Assembly (NCBI GenBank): GCA_947459215.1
Contig: CANHCQ010000003.1
Coordinates: 1-64,000, forward strand
DNA from: Phycisphaerales bacterium
GTDB taxonomy: Bacteria > Planctomycetota > Phycisphaerae > Phycisphaerales > UBA1924
Length of the DNA: 64,000 nucleotides
Direction of reading: 5' to 3'
Positions 1 to 6,616 of the stretch are shown here, in pieces; position 1 is the stretch's first letter; every line of letters begins with the position of its first letter. A model generated the notes under the pieces. It did no database searches and was not told where the DNA came from. It was given only the letters and a program-made list of their open reading frames with translations. Both the position numbers and the translations under genes were made by a program.

Positions 1-1023
1 CGCCGCCACCGTGTGAGCCGGGAACCGCTCGCACCAATCGGTAGCCGCCGACGCCCGGAGATTCTGCACGAGCCTCGGCCACGCCGTGAGCCCAGCGTTT
101 TCGACGTACCGCGTGAGCGATGTACGGATATTGGTGCGGGGGTCCGCCAACCTCGGGACGATCAGCGTTGCCCCGTCGGGTGCGGCATCGAACAGCCGCC
201 GGAGGATCGCGTACAACGCCGGGTCGATCGGAACGGATCGCACCGCGTGTGCCTCGCCGTGCCCCTCGGTCTTTGGCGATCGAACCGTCAGCCTTCGCGC
301 ATCCCAATCAACATCGCGCCAGTGAAGGCCCGCAGGCTCGGAGGGGCACCGCAGGCCCGCGTAGCGTGCGAGAGCGACGATCGCCCGCCACTCATCATCG
401 GGACACTGTGCGAGAACCTTCTCCGTCACCTCACGCGAGACGTAGAACGCCCGCCGGGGATTGGCCTGTGAGCCCGCCTTCAACTCGGCGAACGCATTGG
501 CCCCCACCAGCCCCCAACGCACCGCACGTTTGAACATGGCCCGAGCGACGAATACCCGCTTGGCCTGTGTCGCGGGGGAGAGTTTCGCCTCGGTGAGAGC
601 CTTCCGCCACAGTTCGGCGTCTCCGGCCTTGATCGACGCCAGCGCCCGATCCTTGCCGAAATGATCCCGCAGGCTCCCGAACGTCTGTTCATACGCCGCC
701 AGCGTCGCGGGCTTGACGATCGCCGCCGCCTTGTAGCGGTCGATCAACTGCCCCACCGTCGCCCGCGTCTCCGAACGTGCCACCACGAGCCCCACCCGTG
801 CGAGCCGATCGTGGATCGTGTCGGGGAGAGCCGCGATCCGCTTCGCCGTGTCGGGTGAGACAGAATGCGCCCAGTTGGCCGCGATCAACTCATCCACGAG
901 CGACGCGAACCCGCGAGCCTGAGCGATGCCGCAGACTCCGAGCCGCACCGTGCGCCGCTTGCCGTCGGCCCCCACAAACTGAATCCGCTTGCGTCCGCCC
1001 GCATCGCTAATCACGCTTGCCAT
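1..1023 (-). CDS. Tyrosine recombinase (integrase), C-terminus cut by window edge
   Basis: The first 341 codons are visible and the frame stays open to base 1. Residues 1-70 are an N-terminal region with a basic beta-like start (DAGGRKRIQFVGADGKRR). Residues 85-180 form a SAM-like core-binding domain. The catalytic domain follows, with the first catalytic arginine in RYAGLRCPSEPAGLHW, the lysine in SPKTEGH and the box II stretch LVQNLRASAATDW, where the usual histidine is glutamine, as in many planctomycete integrases. The nucleophilic tyrosine lies outside the window. ATG at 1021-1023 overlaps the end of the HTH gene by 17 nt, so the two are probably co-expressed. It should catalyse insertion and excision at the tRNA site marked at 6585-6609. 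Confidence 0.93.
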   Translation of the reverse strand, partial: MASVISDAGGRKRIQFVGADGKRRTVRLGVCGIAQARGFASLVDELIAANWAHSVSPDTAKRIAALPDTIHDRLARVGLVVARSETRATVGQLIDRYKAAAIVKPATLAAYEQTFGSLRDHFGKDRALASIKAGDAELWRKALTEAKLSPATQAKRVFVARAMFKRAVRWGLVGANAFAELKAGSQANPRRAFYVSREVTEKVLAQCPDDEWRAIVALARYAGLRCPSEPAGLHWRDVDWDARRLTVRSPKTEGHGEAHAVRSVPIDPALYAILRRLFDAAPDGATLIVPRLADPRTNIRTSLTRYVENAGLTAWPRLVQNLRASAATDWCERFPAHTVAA

Positions 1024-1219
1024 GCCGCCCCCCCTTCTTTTCCTTCAACTCCAGCCCAAGGAACGCCGCCAACCGATCGACGTTGCCCGTTCGCATTTCC
1101 GTTGTACCCGCCATGAATCGCACGAGAACGGAACGCGCCACGCCCGCCCCGTCGGCCACTTCGCTGGGCAGCATCCCGGACGCCTTCACCGCCTGCCGGA
1201 GTTGATCGGATAGTTTCAC
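1007..1219 (-). CDS. Small XRE-type helix-turn-helix regulator
   Basis: The protein is about 70 residues. It has a helix-turn-helix core: LSDQLRQAVKASG, then MLPSEVADGAGVARSVLVRF as the two recognition helices. The size and layout fit a Cro/CI-like repressor, here probably controlling the downstream integrase, whose start it overlaps by 17 nt. An ATG at 1244-1246 is in frame, but it lies inside a good sigma-70 promoter (TTGCAC, 17 bp, TACAAT), so GTG at 1217-1219 is chosen; that codon falls at the expected transcription start. Specific target sites are not identifiable. Confidence 0.8.
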   Translation of the reverse strand: MKLSDQLRQAVKASGMLPSEVADGAGVARSVLVRFMAGTTEMRTGNVDRLAAFLGLELKEKKGGRHGKRD

Positions 1220-1225
1220 GCCACG

Positions 1226-1254
1226 ATTGTACCAGACCGGGTGCATATGTGCAA
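1226..1254 (-). promoter_or_regulatory. Sigma-70 type promoter for the regulator-integrase pair
   Basis: On the minus strand, TTGCAC (1254-1249) is followed by a 17-bp spacer and TACAAT (1231-1226). The expected start point coincides with the GTG codon at 1219, so the transcript would be leaderless or nearly so. Confidence 0.6.
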
Positions 1255-1270
1255 CTGCTTTTCTTGGGAT

Positions 1271-1816
1271 TCATCCGGCCCCCTTTCCACCGGCCCGGAG
1301 CCCCTCCAGTTTCCGCCGGAGCCCTAGCACCGCATCCATGCCCGCCAGGATCGCCACGCCCTCGGCTACGAACCCCTGTAGCCGATTCATGCTGCCGCAC
1401 GCCGCACCGATCAGCCGTTCCCCTTCCGTCTCGGCCTTGGCCTCGGTGTATTCCTTCGCCCGCACCGCACCAGCCGCCGCCGTCTGTGCGGCTTGATGCT
1501 CGCGGGAGTGTGCGGCCATGCCCTTGACGAACGCCACGCTTAGCGGGTCGTCGCCGTCGGGTCCGTGTTCCATCATGTAATCCACGCCCGCCCGAAACTT
1601 CGCGTGTACGTCGGCCCTCGCCGCCGCTACTGCCGCCTCGGCATCGGTGTACTGCCGGGAGAGCCCTTGGGCATCGCGAGCGACGCCGCCGAGTTCCGCC
1701 ACCACCACGCCCGCCGCCTCGCGGAGCCGCCGGGAATGCTCCCGCAGGTCCGTAGACGCCTCGGCGATCGCCGCTTCCAATGCCGCTATCTCGATTTCCT
1801 GTTCGTTCGTTGCCAT
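1271..1816 (-). CDS. Alanine-rich coiled-coil protein of unknown function
   Basis: The 181-residue protein is not recognised. It is dominated by long alanine/glutamate helices (IEIAALEAAIAEASTDLREH near the start, then REAAGVVVAELGGVARDAQG) that would form coiled coils, with no signal peptide or membrane segment. ATG at 1814-1816 is chosen because codons further upstream run into the preceding gene and a repeat. It sits between the replication protein and the promoter of the regulator. A role as an accessory or scaffold-like protein of the element is only a guess. Confidence 0.6.
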   Translation of the reverse strand: MATNEQEIEIAALEAAIAEASTDLREHSRRLREAAGVVVAELGGVARDAQGLSRQYTDAEAAVAAARADVHAKFRAGVDYMMEHGPDGDDPLSVAFVKGMAAHSREHQAAQTAAAGAVRAKEYTEAKAETEGERLIGAACGSMNRLQGFVAEGVAILAGMDAVLGLRRKLEGLRAGGKGAG

Positions 1817-1842
1817 GTGTGCGCTTCCTTGCGTTGGGGTTT

Positions 1843-3510
1843 TCACCAGTTGGGGACGCCTTCGGGGATTCGATTCACTTCCGCCCCTAGACATTGGTTT
1901 GCCGGAATCGAATCGAGAGCCCGGTATCGGTGGGCGTCGTTACGGTTGCCAGTGCCGGATCGGGTCCACCGCCCATCGGTCGCCCCTCGATTGAGAACGC
2001 CCCGCAGCGTGCGGATGCCCGGCCTCTCCGCACCACCCGGCCACTGTTCGTGTATTTCTTCCACCGTCGCGCCTTCGCCCGAATCGGTGAGGATGCCCGC
2101 CACAACCTCGGCAGCGTCCCGCGCCCGAGCCTCGCGGCGATCGCCGATGATCGCGTAGCCGTCGGCCCCGAGTTCGATCACCTGTTCCGCTGGCGTTGAT
2201 TCATACCGCCCATAGGCCCGCAATACCCGCCTGCGGTCGTTGGCGTCGTCGGGAGCATCCCGCCGCATTTCGAGAATGACATCCACGAAACCCGGCAGCG
2301 CGCCCGAGCCTCGCGTCGCCGTGCCCTGTGAGCCGTCGCCCTTCTTCGGGTGGCACACGAGCAGTACCGCCGCCCCGGCGTTGGTCAGGTCGCGGAGGGG
2401 AGCCAGCGCCGCGAGCGACTCTCCGGCGTCGTTCTCATCCACCACCGGCCACAGGCTCGGCAGCGTGTCGAATACCACGAGCCCGATACCACGATCCTCG
2501 ATCACCTGCCGCGTCTGGTCGATCATGTGGAGCCACTCCGCCGCGTTGGGCTTGGCGAACGTCGGACGCCGTGCGAACAGGATCGACTCGCCCGGTAGTG
2601 CCAGGTCGTCCCGGCGTTGGGACCAAATGCCCTCGGGCTCCTCGGAGTAGATCAGCGTCGGCGCGGTCGTCGGCTTGTTCACCAGCCCGCCGCCCCTATA
2701 GGCATCGCGGAGCATGTAGCTCAATAGCGTCGTTTTCCCGGCCTTCCACAACGATGTGAACAGCGTCACCGCTCCCCGAGCGACGTAGCCCGGCCACACC
2801 CAATCGGGCTCCGTCGCCGGAGCCAAGTCGGCGAGAGGGACGATCGAGATAAGGGAATTGGATTCCGGCAACCCTTTCCTAGAGGGTTGCCCGGAATCGA
2901 ATCGAATTCCGTCGGGTTTGGGAACCACGCAAGGCGCTTCCCCGGCCTCGGCGAGAACGTCGTCACGGTTGCCGCCGTTGATGATCCACGCCCGCAGGTC
3001 TTTCACCCCCGCCGGTGGGTGGATGATCCGCACCGATGCACATACCCGCGCCAGCCGATCGGCGAGCCCCTCGGCCCCGATCGTGCCGGGTCCGGGCTTG
3101 CCGTCTTTCTGGTCATTCTCGGCAACAAAGAGAACGTGCCGCCCTTTGAGCAGTGCCTCCAGCGCGTCACCGCCGCCGGTGGCACTAGGACGCCCCACAA
3201 CGCAAAGGCCCGCCCCGTAGCCCGCCGCCATGTCGCTCTGGCCCTCCACCACCACCACGGGATCGGAGGCGCTGGAGCCCGCGTAGGACGGGAAGGGAGC
3301 CGCGTACGTCAATCCGCGATGCCCGCCCGCTACAAAGCCCTTGCCGCCGTTGGCGAACCGTCGGGACCAGCCCACTACCTCGCCGTCGGCGCTGCGCTCG
3401 GGAATCCTCCAGCCGTCGCCGTCGGGTACAGCCCCGATCGCCTGCCATGCCGCGAGCGTCACGCCCGCCGGGAGTGTCGGCGTCGATTCGATTGGGTCAC
3501 GATCCGCCAT
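1843..3510 (-). CDS. TOPRIM plus RepA/RadA-like AAA ATPase (replicative primase-helicase type)
   Basis: The 555-residue protein has two visible modules. Residues 10-190 contain a TOPRIM-like region: VVVVEGQSDMAAGYGAG gives the conserved glutamate, and FVAENDQKDGKPG the acidic pair. Residues 225-450 are a RecA-fold ATPase with Walker A WKAGKTTLLSYML, Walker B GIGLVVFDTLPSLWP and a sensor-like LLVCHPKKGDGS. The C-terminus (460-540) looks like a winged helix. This architecture is typical of phage, plasmid and satellite replication proteins. Two copies of a palindromic repeat lie inside the frame, one in the TOPRIM-ATPase linker and one at the extreme C-terminus. ATG at 3508-3510 overlaps the upstream small gene by 14 nt. 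Confidence 0.85.
   Translation of the reverse strand: MADRDPIESTPTLPAGVTLAAWQAIGAVPDGDGWRIPERSADGEVVGWSRRFANGGKGFVAGGHRGLTYAAPFPSYAGSSASDPVVVVEGQSDMAAGYGAGLCVVGRPSATGGGDALEALLKGRHVLFVAENDQKDGKPGPGTIGAEGLADRLARVCASVRIIHPPAGVKDLRAWIINGGNRDDVLAEAGEAPCVVPKPDGIRFDSGQPSRKGLPESNSLISIVPLADLAPATEPDWVWPGYVARGAVTLFTSLWKAGKTTLLSYMLRDAYRGGGLVNKPTTAPTLIYSEEPEGIWSQRRDDLALPGESILFARRPTFAKPNAAEWLHMIDQTRQVIEDRGIGLVVFDTLPSLWPVVDENDAGESLAALAPLRDLTNAGAAVLLVCHPKKGDGSQGTATRGSGALPGFVDVILEMRRDAPDDANDRRRVLRAYGRYESTPAEQVIELGADGYAIIGDRREARARDAAEVVAGILTDSGEGATVEEIHEQWPGGAERPGIRTLRGVLNRGATDGRWTRSGTGNRNDAHRYRALDSIPANQCLGAEVNRIPEGVPNW
1867..1914. repeat. Palindromic repeat, copy B, in the 3' end of the replication gene
   Basis: Arms GATTCGATTC (1867-1876) and GAATCGAATC (1905-1914) are perfect inverted repeats. 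The right half shares GGTTTGCCGGAATCGAATCGA-like sequence and a central CCTAGA with copy A at 2861-2905. The copy encodes the C-terminal tail of the replication protein. Confidence 0.7.
2861..2898. repeat. Palindromic repeat, copy A, in the linker of the replication gene
   Basis: A 15-16 bp inverted repeat (2861-2875 with 2883-2898, one unpaired base) flanks the loop TTCCTAG. It is read in frame and encodes part of the linker between TOPRIM and ATPase modules. It resembles copy B at 1867-1914. Confidence 0.75.
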
Positions 3511-3739
3511 GCTTCACCCCCTTGCCGGTGAGCCCGGAGAACGCGAGCAGAATCTCCATCCGCACGATGCGCCGCCGCAAGGCTTCCACCTCGCCGCGTG
3601 TGGCGGGCTCGGCCAGGTCCGCGAGAATCCGCGCCCGATCCGCCTCGGAGAGCATCGCCCATCCGAGTGTGGTTGTGGGGTCGAAAGACTGAGCCGACGC
3701 TCGGCCCGTTCGCTGGGATTGGTTGCTGTTCTGGATCAT
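3497..3739 (-). CDS. Small hypothetical protein of the element
   Basis: The 80-residue protein is unrecognised. Its C-terminal half is a predicted amphipathic helix (TRGEVEALRRRIVRMEILLAF). Its stop overlaps the start of the replication gene by 14 nt, which suggests translational coupling. ATG at 3737-3739 is preceded by a GGAG about 12 nt upstream; a longer frame reaching 3796 is possible but would run into the AlpA-like gene. It could be a replication accessory factor, judged only by position. Confidence 0.6.
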   Translation of the reverse strand: MIQNSNQSQRTGRASAQSFDPTTTLGWAMLSEADRARILADLAEPATRGEVEALRRRIVRMEILLAFSGLTGKGVKHGGS

Positions 3740-3749
3740 GCTGAAACTT

Positions 3750-4004
3750 CTACTCCGGGAGAGCGTCCGAGCCGCCCGCCACAAGGCGAGCGACAAACGC
3801 TTCCAGTTCGTTGACAGGAAAGAGGCGACGCCCGCCGAGCCGGACGCCCTTCAACTGGCCGGATTCGACCAGCCGTTGCACCGTGCGCGCGGAGACGCTG
3901 AGCATCGCCGCCGCATCGTCCAAGTTGACTAACAGGCGCGGCAGTCCGGCACGAGCTGGCGCACGCCAGCCCGGCACGATGCCCTCGCCGGGGAGTTGGT
4001 TCAC
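3750..4004 (-). CDS. AlpA/excisionase-like helix-turn-helix protein
   Basis: The 84-residue protein has a MerR-type winged helix (helix_turn_helix_17 style): LVNLDDAAAMLSVSARTVQRLVESGQLKGVRLGGRRLFPVNELEAFV. The pattern 'column A sets up HTH, then GGRRLF and an ELEAF helix' is that of excisionases and AlpA activators. In satellites and genomic islands such proteins promote excision with the integrase or activate its transcription. It overlaps the neighbouring MerR-like gene by 4 nt (ATGA). Confidence 0.82.
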   Translation of the reverse strand: MNQLPGEGIVPGWRAPARAGLPRLLVNLDDAAAMLSVSARTVQRLVESGQLKGVRLGGRRLFPVNELEAFVARLVAGGSDALPE

Positions 4005-4216
4005 AGGCCCCGCGTCTCCCGGATGCGGCGCACTTCACCGGCGATGCGATCGAACGCCGCAGCGTCGAAGATTCGCACGTTCGTTGCCGATGCGATCGGG
4101 CGGATACCTCGGCTACGGATAACGTGCCGCACCGCATCCACCGTCGTTCCGAGTTTCTTGGCGATCCGCCCAACGGTCCAAAGCGATACCGCACCCTCTG
4201 TTCGTGGTGTTTCCAT
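4001..4216 (-). CDS. Second MerR-like DNA-binding protein
   Basis: The 71-residue protein has a MerR-type fold: LWTVGRIAKKLGTTVDAVRHVIRSRGIRP is the helix-turn-helix, and IFDAAAFDRIAGEVRRI the following helix. AAGGGA lies about 5 nt before the ATG at 4214-4216. It is the first gene of the leftward replication operon and its stop overlaps the next gene by 4 nt. It begins just downstream of a terminator at 4264-4300, so a promoter is expected in 4217-4263. It may bind the repeat array at 4335-4690, but this is only inference from proximity. Confidence 0.8.
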   Translation of the reverse strand: METPRTEGAVSLWTVGRIAKKLGTTVDAVRHVIRSRGIRPIASATNVRIFDAAAFDRIAGEVRRIRETRGL

Positions 4217-4263
4217 TCGTTCCCTTGTGAAGTCGCACCGCTACTCGGTGCCGGTGTTTCTGG

Positions 4264-4300
4264 CGAAAAAAGAGAGGGGCGGAGAACCCGCCCACTCTCT
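4264..4300 (-). terminator. Strong intrinsic terminator, leftward
   Basis: Arms AGAGAGGGGCGG (4271-4282) and CCGCCCACTCTCT (4288-4300) pair with one bulged base around a five-base loop, and on the minus strand the hairpin is followed by six T. It would end transcripts coming through the hairpin array before the MerR-like gene. Confidence 0.85.
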
Positions 4301-4334
4301 CAGCATGATCCGATCGTGTTCCCGCAACTACCCA

Positions 4335-4690
4335 GCGTGTGCCAGAATCCGGCACGCGCCTCTATAGACAGGTGATACTGCGCACGGTCGTTGCGCATCT
4401 GTCTGGCCTTCTATAGATACTCGCCATTGTCCCTGTTTACGGGACAGCGCCTTGTGCGCCGGTCGTCGGGATGCCCACCCGTAGCACCCTCTACATCTAG
4501 GTCATACTGGGCGTGTTTATGGCCCACGCTGATTCCGCTTGCCCATCTGCATTCCCTCTACAGACAGGTCATAGTGTCCCTGTTTGCCGGACACCGCGAG
4601 CCTTCGCACCTCTATGGCCCTCCATAGATACCCGCTTCGTCCCAAAATCTGGGACACCATACTCTTGCGTTGCGCACGTGCGCACCACTC
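4335..4690. repeat. Array of conserved boxes each followed by a covarying hairpin
   Basis: Five units start at 4360, 4409, 4489, 4556 and 4620. Each begins with a box close to CTCTATAGACAGGTCATACT, and 18-19 nt after the box start comes a 19-nt hairpin: 4379-4397, 4428-4446, 4508-4526, 4575-4593 and 4638-4656. Stem sequences differ (GCGC/GCGC, GTCCC/GGGAC, GGGC/GCCC, GTCC/GGAC, GTCCC/GGGAC) but pairing is kept. A related 9-bp hairpin precedes the first box (4335-4359), and a perfect 14-bp palindrome TGCGCACGTGCGCA follows at 4671-4684. Candidate roles are replication-origin iterons or a structured RNA ending at the terminator at 4264-4300. It does not have the regular spacers of a CRISPR. Confidence 0.85.
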
Positions 4691-5003
4691 GCCAAAGAAA
4701 ATACAATCTTCCAGATTTCCACGCTCGATCCCCACCGCCCGCACCCGCTCCCGTCCAGCCCGCAGCACCCGCCGCCAATCGTTCGATCCGTCGCGTTTCG
4801 GAGCCTGCCACCAAAGCCGCTACGATCGCTCTAGCCGCGTCGGTTTCGGGATGGACCCACGAGTCATCCCGCTACCCGAGAACGCAATACGGCCAATCCA
4901 ATGCCGTCGGCGGGATCGGGTTTCAGAACACTTTGAGTTGTTGCGGGTCGGGGGCGGTTTCGCGGCCTGCCGGAAACGGGAGCCACAAAACACCCATCCC
5001 CCC
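4691..5003. other. Gene-free stretch between array and HTH gene
   Basis: No convincing coding frame is seen on either strand. Short frames here lack a ribosome binding site and run through the repeat array. The stretch may belong to the 3' untranslated region of the leftward gene at 5004-5390 or to a separate RNA. Confidence 0.5.
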
Positions 5004-5390
5004 CTACACAATACTCCCTTTTGTACGTCGTGGTCGTACAGATTTGGGCTTCATCGGTTCGCTTTCGTCGGCCCAGCTTGCATCTTCATTGTTTGTAAAC
5101 AAATCGCCGTATTGATCCGCCAGCGTTGGAATCCACGCCGCGAAACCTTGGCCGAGTTCCCTGAACCGTCTTTCGGCATCCGCGAGCGTTGTGTGGGGAA
5201 TCCCGTACCGCTCGGCGCATTTCCGTTGCGATCGTTGGTAGAGGAAACGCTCAATCAACGCGCCCGCGAGTTCGGGCTTTCCGCTGGCGACGATGAACGC
5301 CGCGAGCGCGATACCCCTAGGCCCGATTCCCAACGTCGCGGGATCGCGTCGCCATGTCTCCACCGGCGAATCATGCTTCTTTGTCGCCAT
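5004..5390 (-). CDS. HTH-like protein of unknown function
   Basis: The 128-residue protein starts at ATG 5388-5390 (MATKKHDSPVETW). The middle part, ALIERFLYQRSQRKCAERYG followed by IPHTTLADAERRFRELGQ, reads like a sigma region 4 or resolvase-type helix-turn-helix, so DNA binding is likely. The C-terminus is basic (PKSVRPRRTKG). Nothing identifies the target. It is the first gene upstream of the hairpin array and is separated from the next upstream gene by a terminator. It could be an element-encoded regulator or a small terminase-like protein. Confidence 0.65.
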   Translation of the reverse strand: MATKKHDSPVETWRRDPATLGIGPRGIALAAFIVASGKPELAGALIERFLYQRSQRKCAERYGIPHTTLADAERRFRELGQGFAAWIPTLADQYGDLFTNNEDASWADESEPMKPKSVRPRRTKGSIV

Positions 5391-5437
5391 GCCGCAGGAT
5401 ACCCGCCTGAATCGCGGGGAGCCCGCGTAACAAAGAA

Positions 5438-5472
5438 AAGCCCCTCGAATCCCGTAGGACGCGAGAGGCTTT
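5438..5472 (-). terminator. Intrinsic terminator downstream of the membrane protein gene
   Basis: AAAGCCCCTCG (5438-5448) pairs with CGAGAGGCTTT (5462-5472) with one mismatch; read leftward the hairpin ends in CTTTTCTTT. Confidence 0.7.
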
Positions 5473-5499
5473 GGGGTGGGGGCAAACGTGAGAGTCAGT

Positions 5500-5922
5500 C
5501 TAGGACACCCGCACCAGCACGCGACACACCACCTCCACACACTCGGCGAGAACGAACGTCAACCACCCCGCGAGCGACATCGCCAGGCTAACCGCGACCG
5601 ACATTGTTTGCGCTTGCATTCGCCCGATGTTGTGGACCGATCGGCCTAAGTCCGTCTCGGTAGTGGTGCCCATTTGCAATGACAGCGTGAGCGACAACAC
5701 CCCGAGAATCACCAGCACCGCGCCGGTTAGCCGCAGCGCCACGAGGGATTTCGCCGGACCCGCACGCGATGGCGCAGACTCCGCTACCGGCGTCGCGTTG
5801 CCGATCAGGAATAGGTCATCCATCGCCACCCGCTGAGCATCGGCAGCGTCCGCCGCTTCCACCCGTACCACCGACTCAGAGCCGTCGCCCTTGGCGATCC
5901 GGCGAACGTCAAACTTTGGCAT
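5500..5922 (-). CDS. Two-helix membrane protein of the element
   Basis: The 140-residue protein has a soluble N-terminal half (MPKFDVRRIAKGDGSESVVR, beta-rich, possibly a small regulatory domain) and two hydrophobic segments, about residues 62-84 (LRLTGAVLVILGVLSLTLSL) and 106-130 (MSVAVSLAMSLAGWLTFVLA). No family is recognised. It is transcribed leftward and followed by the terminator at 5438-5472. A superinfection-type or holin-like role cannot be told from sequence. Confidence 0.65.
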   Translation of the reverse strand: MPKFDVRRIAKGDGSESVVRVEAADAADAQRVAMDDLFLIGNATPVAESAPSRAGPAKSLVALRLTGAVLVILGVLSLTLSLQMGTTTETDLGRSVHNIGRMQAQTMSVAVSLAMSLAGWLTFVLAECVEVVCRVLVRVS

Positions 5923-5993
5923 GGTTGCCCCCTTCTACGTTGGTCTGTTCGATCATGTCTGAATCCCCTTGTGTTCGCAGTGTACCGACGCGA

Positions 5994-6338
5994 TCAGCCC
6001 GCGTCGTCAAACTGGAGTTTGATGTGCATTGGTCCCGCGTCGCTAGGCTCGACATCCAACGCCTGTACCGGCCTGCCGAGCGTGCGGTCTAGTACCTCTT
6101 TGATCGCTGGCAGGTCGCCGCCCTTGGCGAGTTCGAGCAACTTCGCCCACACCTGCCGCAGTTCGCTGATGTCAGTCTCGGCGAGCAGTTCCCGGCGAAG
6201 TTCCGCCGTCCGCTTGCCCTTTGGCCTGCCGGGTCCGCCCGGATGCCCGTCGATGAATCGGCCCGTCTCCGGGTCCCTACCGCTGTCAGGAACGATCGCA
6301 CCGGCGACGCCGTTATTCCGTTTCTCTGTTGGTTGCAT
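5994..6338 (-). CDS. DUF5681-like protein
   Basis: The 114-residue protein carries the motif DPETGRFIDGHPGGPGRPKG (about residues 21-40), the signature seen in DUF5681 proteins of phages and mobile elements. It is followed by a helical region (ELRQVWAKLLELAKGGDLPA). Such proteins often stand beside terminase genes and may bind DNA, though no biochemical role is established. No terminase is visible here. ATG at 6336-6338 lies at the start of the leftward gene train. Confidence 0.75.
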   Translation of the reverse strand: MQPTEKRNNGVAGAIVPDSGRDPETGRFIDGHPGGPGRPKGKRTAELRRELLAETDISELRQVWAKLLELAKGGDLPAIKEVLDRTLGRPVQALDVEPSDAGPMHIKLQFDDAG

Positions 6339-6414
6339 TGTGTGTTTCCTGATTGATTCGCCCGGCGTGTGGGAATCCGTCCGCGTCCGCCGGGTGGGGC
6401 GCGGTCGGGTCGGT

Positions 6415-6585
6415 CTACTTGGTTGCTCTGGTCGCTCCCCGGTGGATCGCCTCGGCCACTTGCCGGAGGAAGGCCCGTAGCTGGGGGTCGTCGATCAACG
6501 TCTCGGCGTCGGTTTTGGGGTTTGGTGCGCCGGAAAATGCGCCGCCGTCGGATGAATCGTGCGTTTCCTGCTTAGGTTCCGGGGG
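6415..6585 (-). pseudogene. Short reading frame truncated at the attachment site
   Basis: A minus-strand frame ending at 6415-6417 reads, among others, DAETLIDDPQLRAFLRQVAE and ends HRGATRATK. The helical segment looks like real coding sequence, yet no ATG or GTG start lies inside the element; the frame runs open through the tRNA-derived end at 6585-6609. In the excised circle this end would join the unseen left end, which could supply a start. A TTG inside the frame would give only 27 residues. Confidence 0.45.
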
Positions 6586-6609
6586 GGGGTTCGAATCCCT
6601 CCTCGCCCA
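6585..6609 (+). other. Attachment-site copy: tRNA T-arm and acceptor 3' strand
   Basis: GGGGG (6585-6589), loop TTCGAAT (6590-6596) and CCCTC (6597-6601) form a tRNA T-arm. CTCGCCC (6602-6608) and A (6609) form the acceptor 3' strand. No matching 5' half (GGGCGAG) precedes it, so this is the direct-repeat copy at the distal end of the element, not a whole tRNA gene. Confidence 0.8.
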
Positions 6610-6616
6610 CTTGACG

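Larger units (their letters stand above)
1..6609. mobile_element. Integrated element at a tRNA 3' end (left end outside the window)
   Basis: All genes from 1 to about 6585 read leftward: tyrosine integrase, XRE-type regulator, coiled-coil protein, TOPRIM/AAA replication protein, two excisionase-like HTH proteins, a second HTH-like protein, a two-helix membrane protein and a DUF5681-like protein. No capsid, tail, portal or conjugation gene is visible. The right end at 6585-6609 is a tRNA T-arm plus acceptor strand with no 5' half beside it, followed by a perfect terminator hairpin, which is what integration into a tRNA 3' end leaves. Integrase, AlpA-like and primase-type genes without structural genes recall phage satellites (PICI-like), but an integrated plasmid-like element is equally possible. 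The intact tRNA should lie left of the window. Confidence 0.8.

Noticed and set aside
4335-4690. CRISPR array
   Set aside because: Repeat-to-repeat distances vary (49, 80, 67, 64), repeats are degenerate, stems differ between units and no cas gene is near.
6581-6589. Run of nine G as a frameshift error
   Set aside because: Five of the bases form the T-stem of the tRNA fragment; the extra G may be real element sequence, and nothing shows an error.
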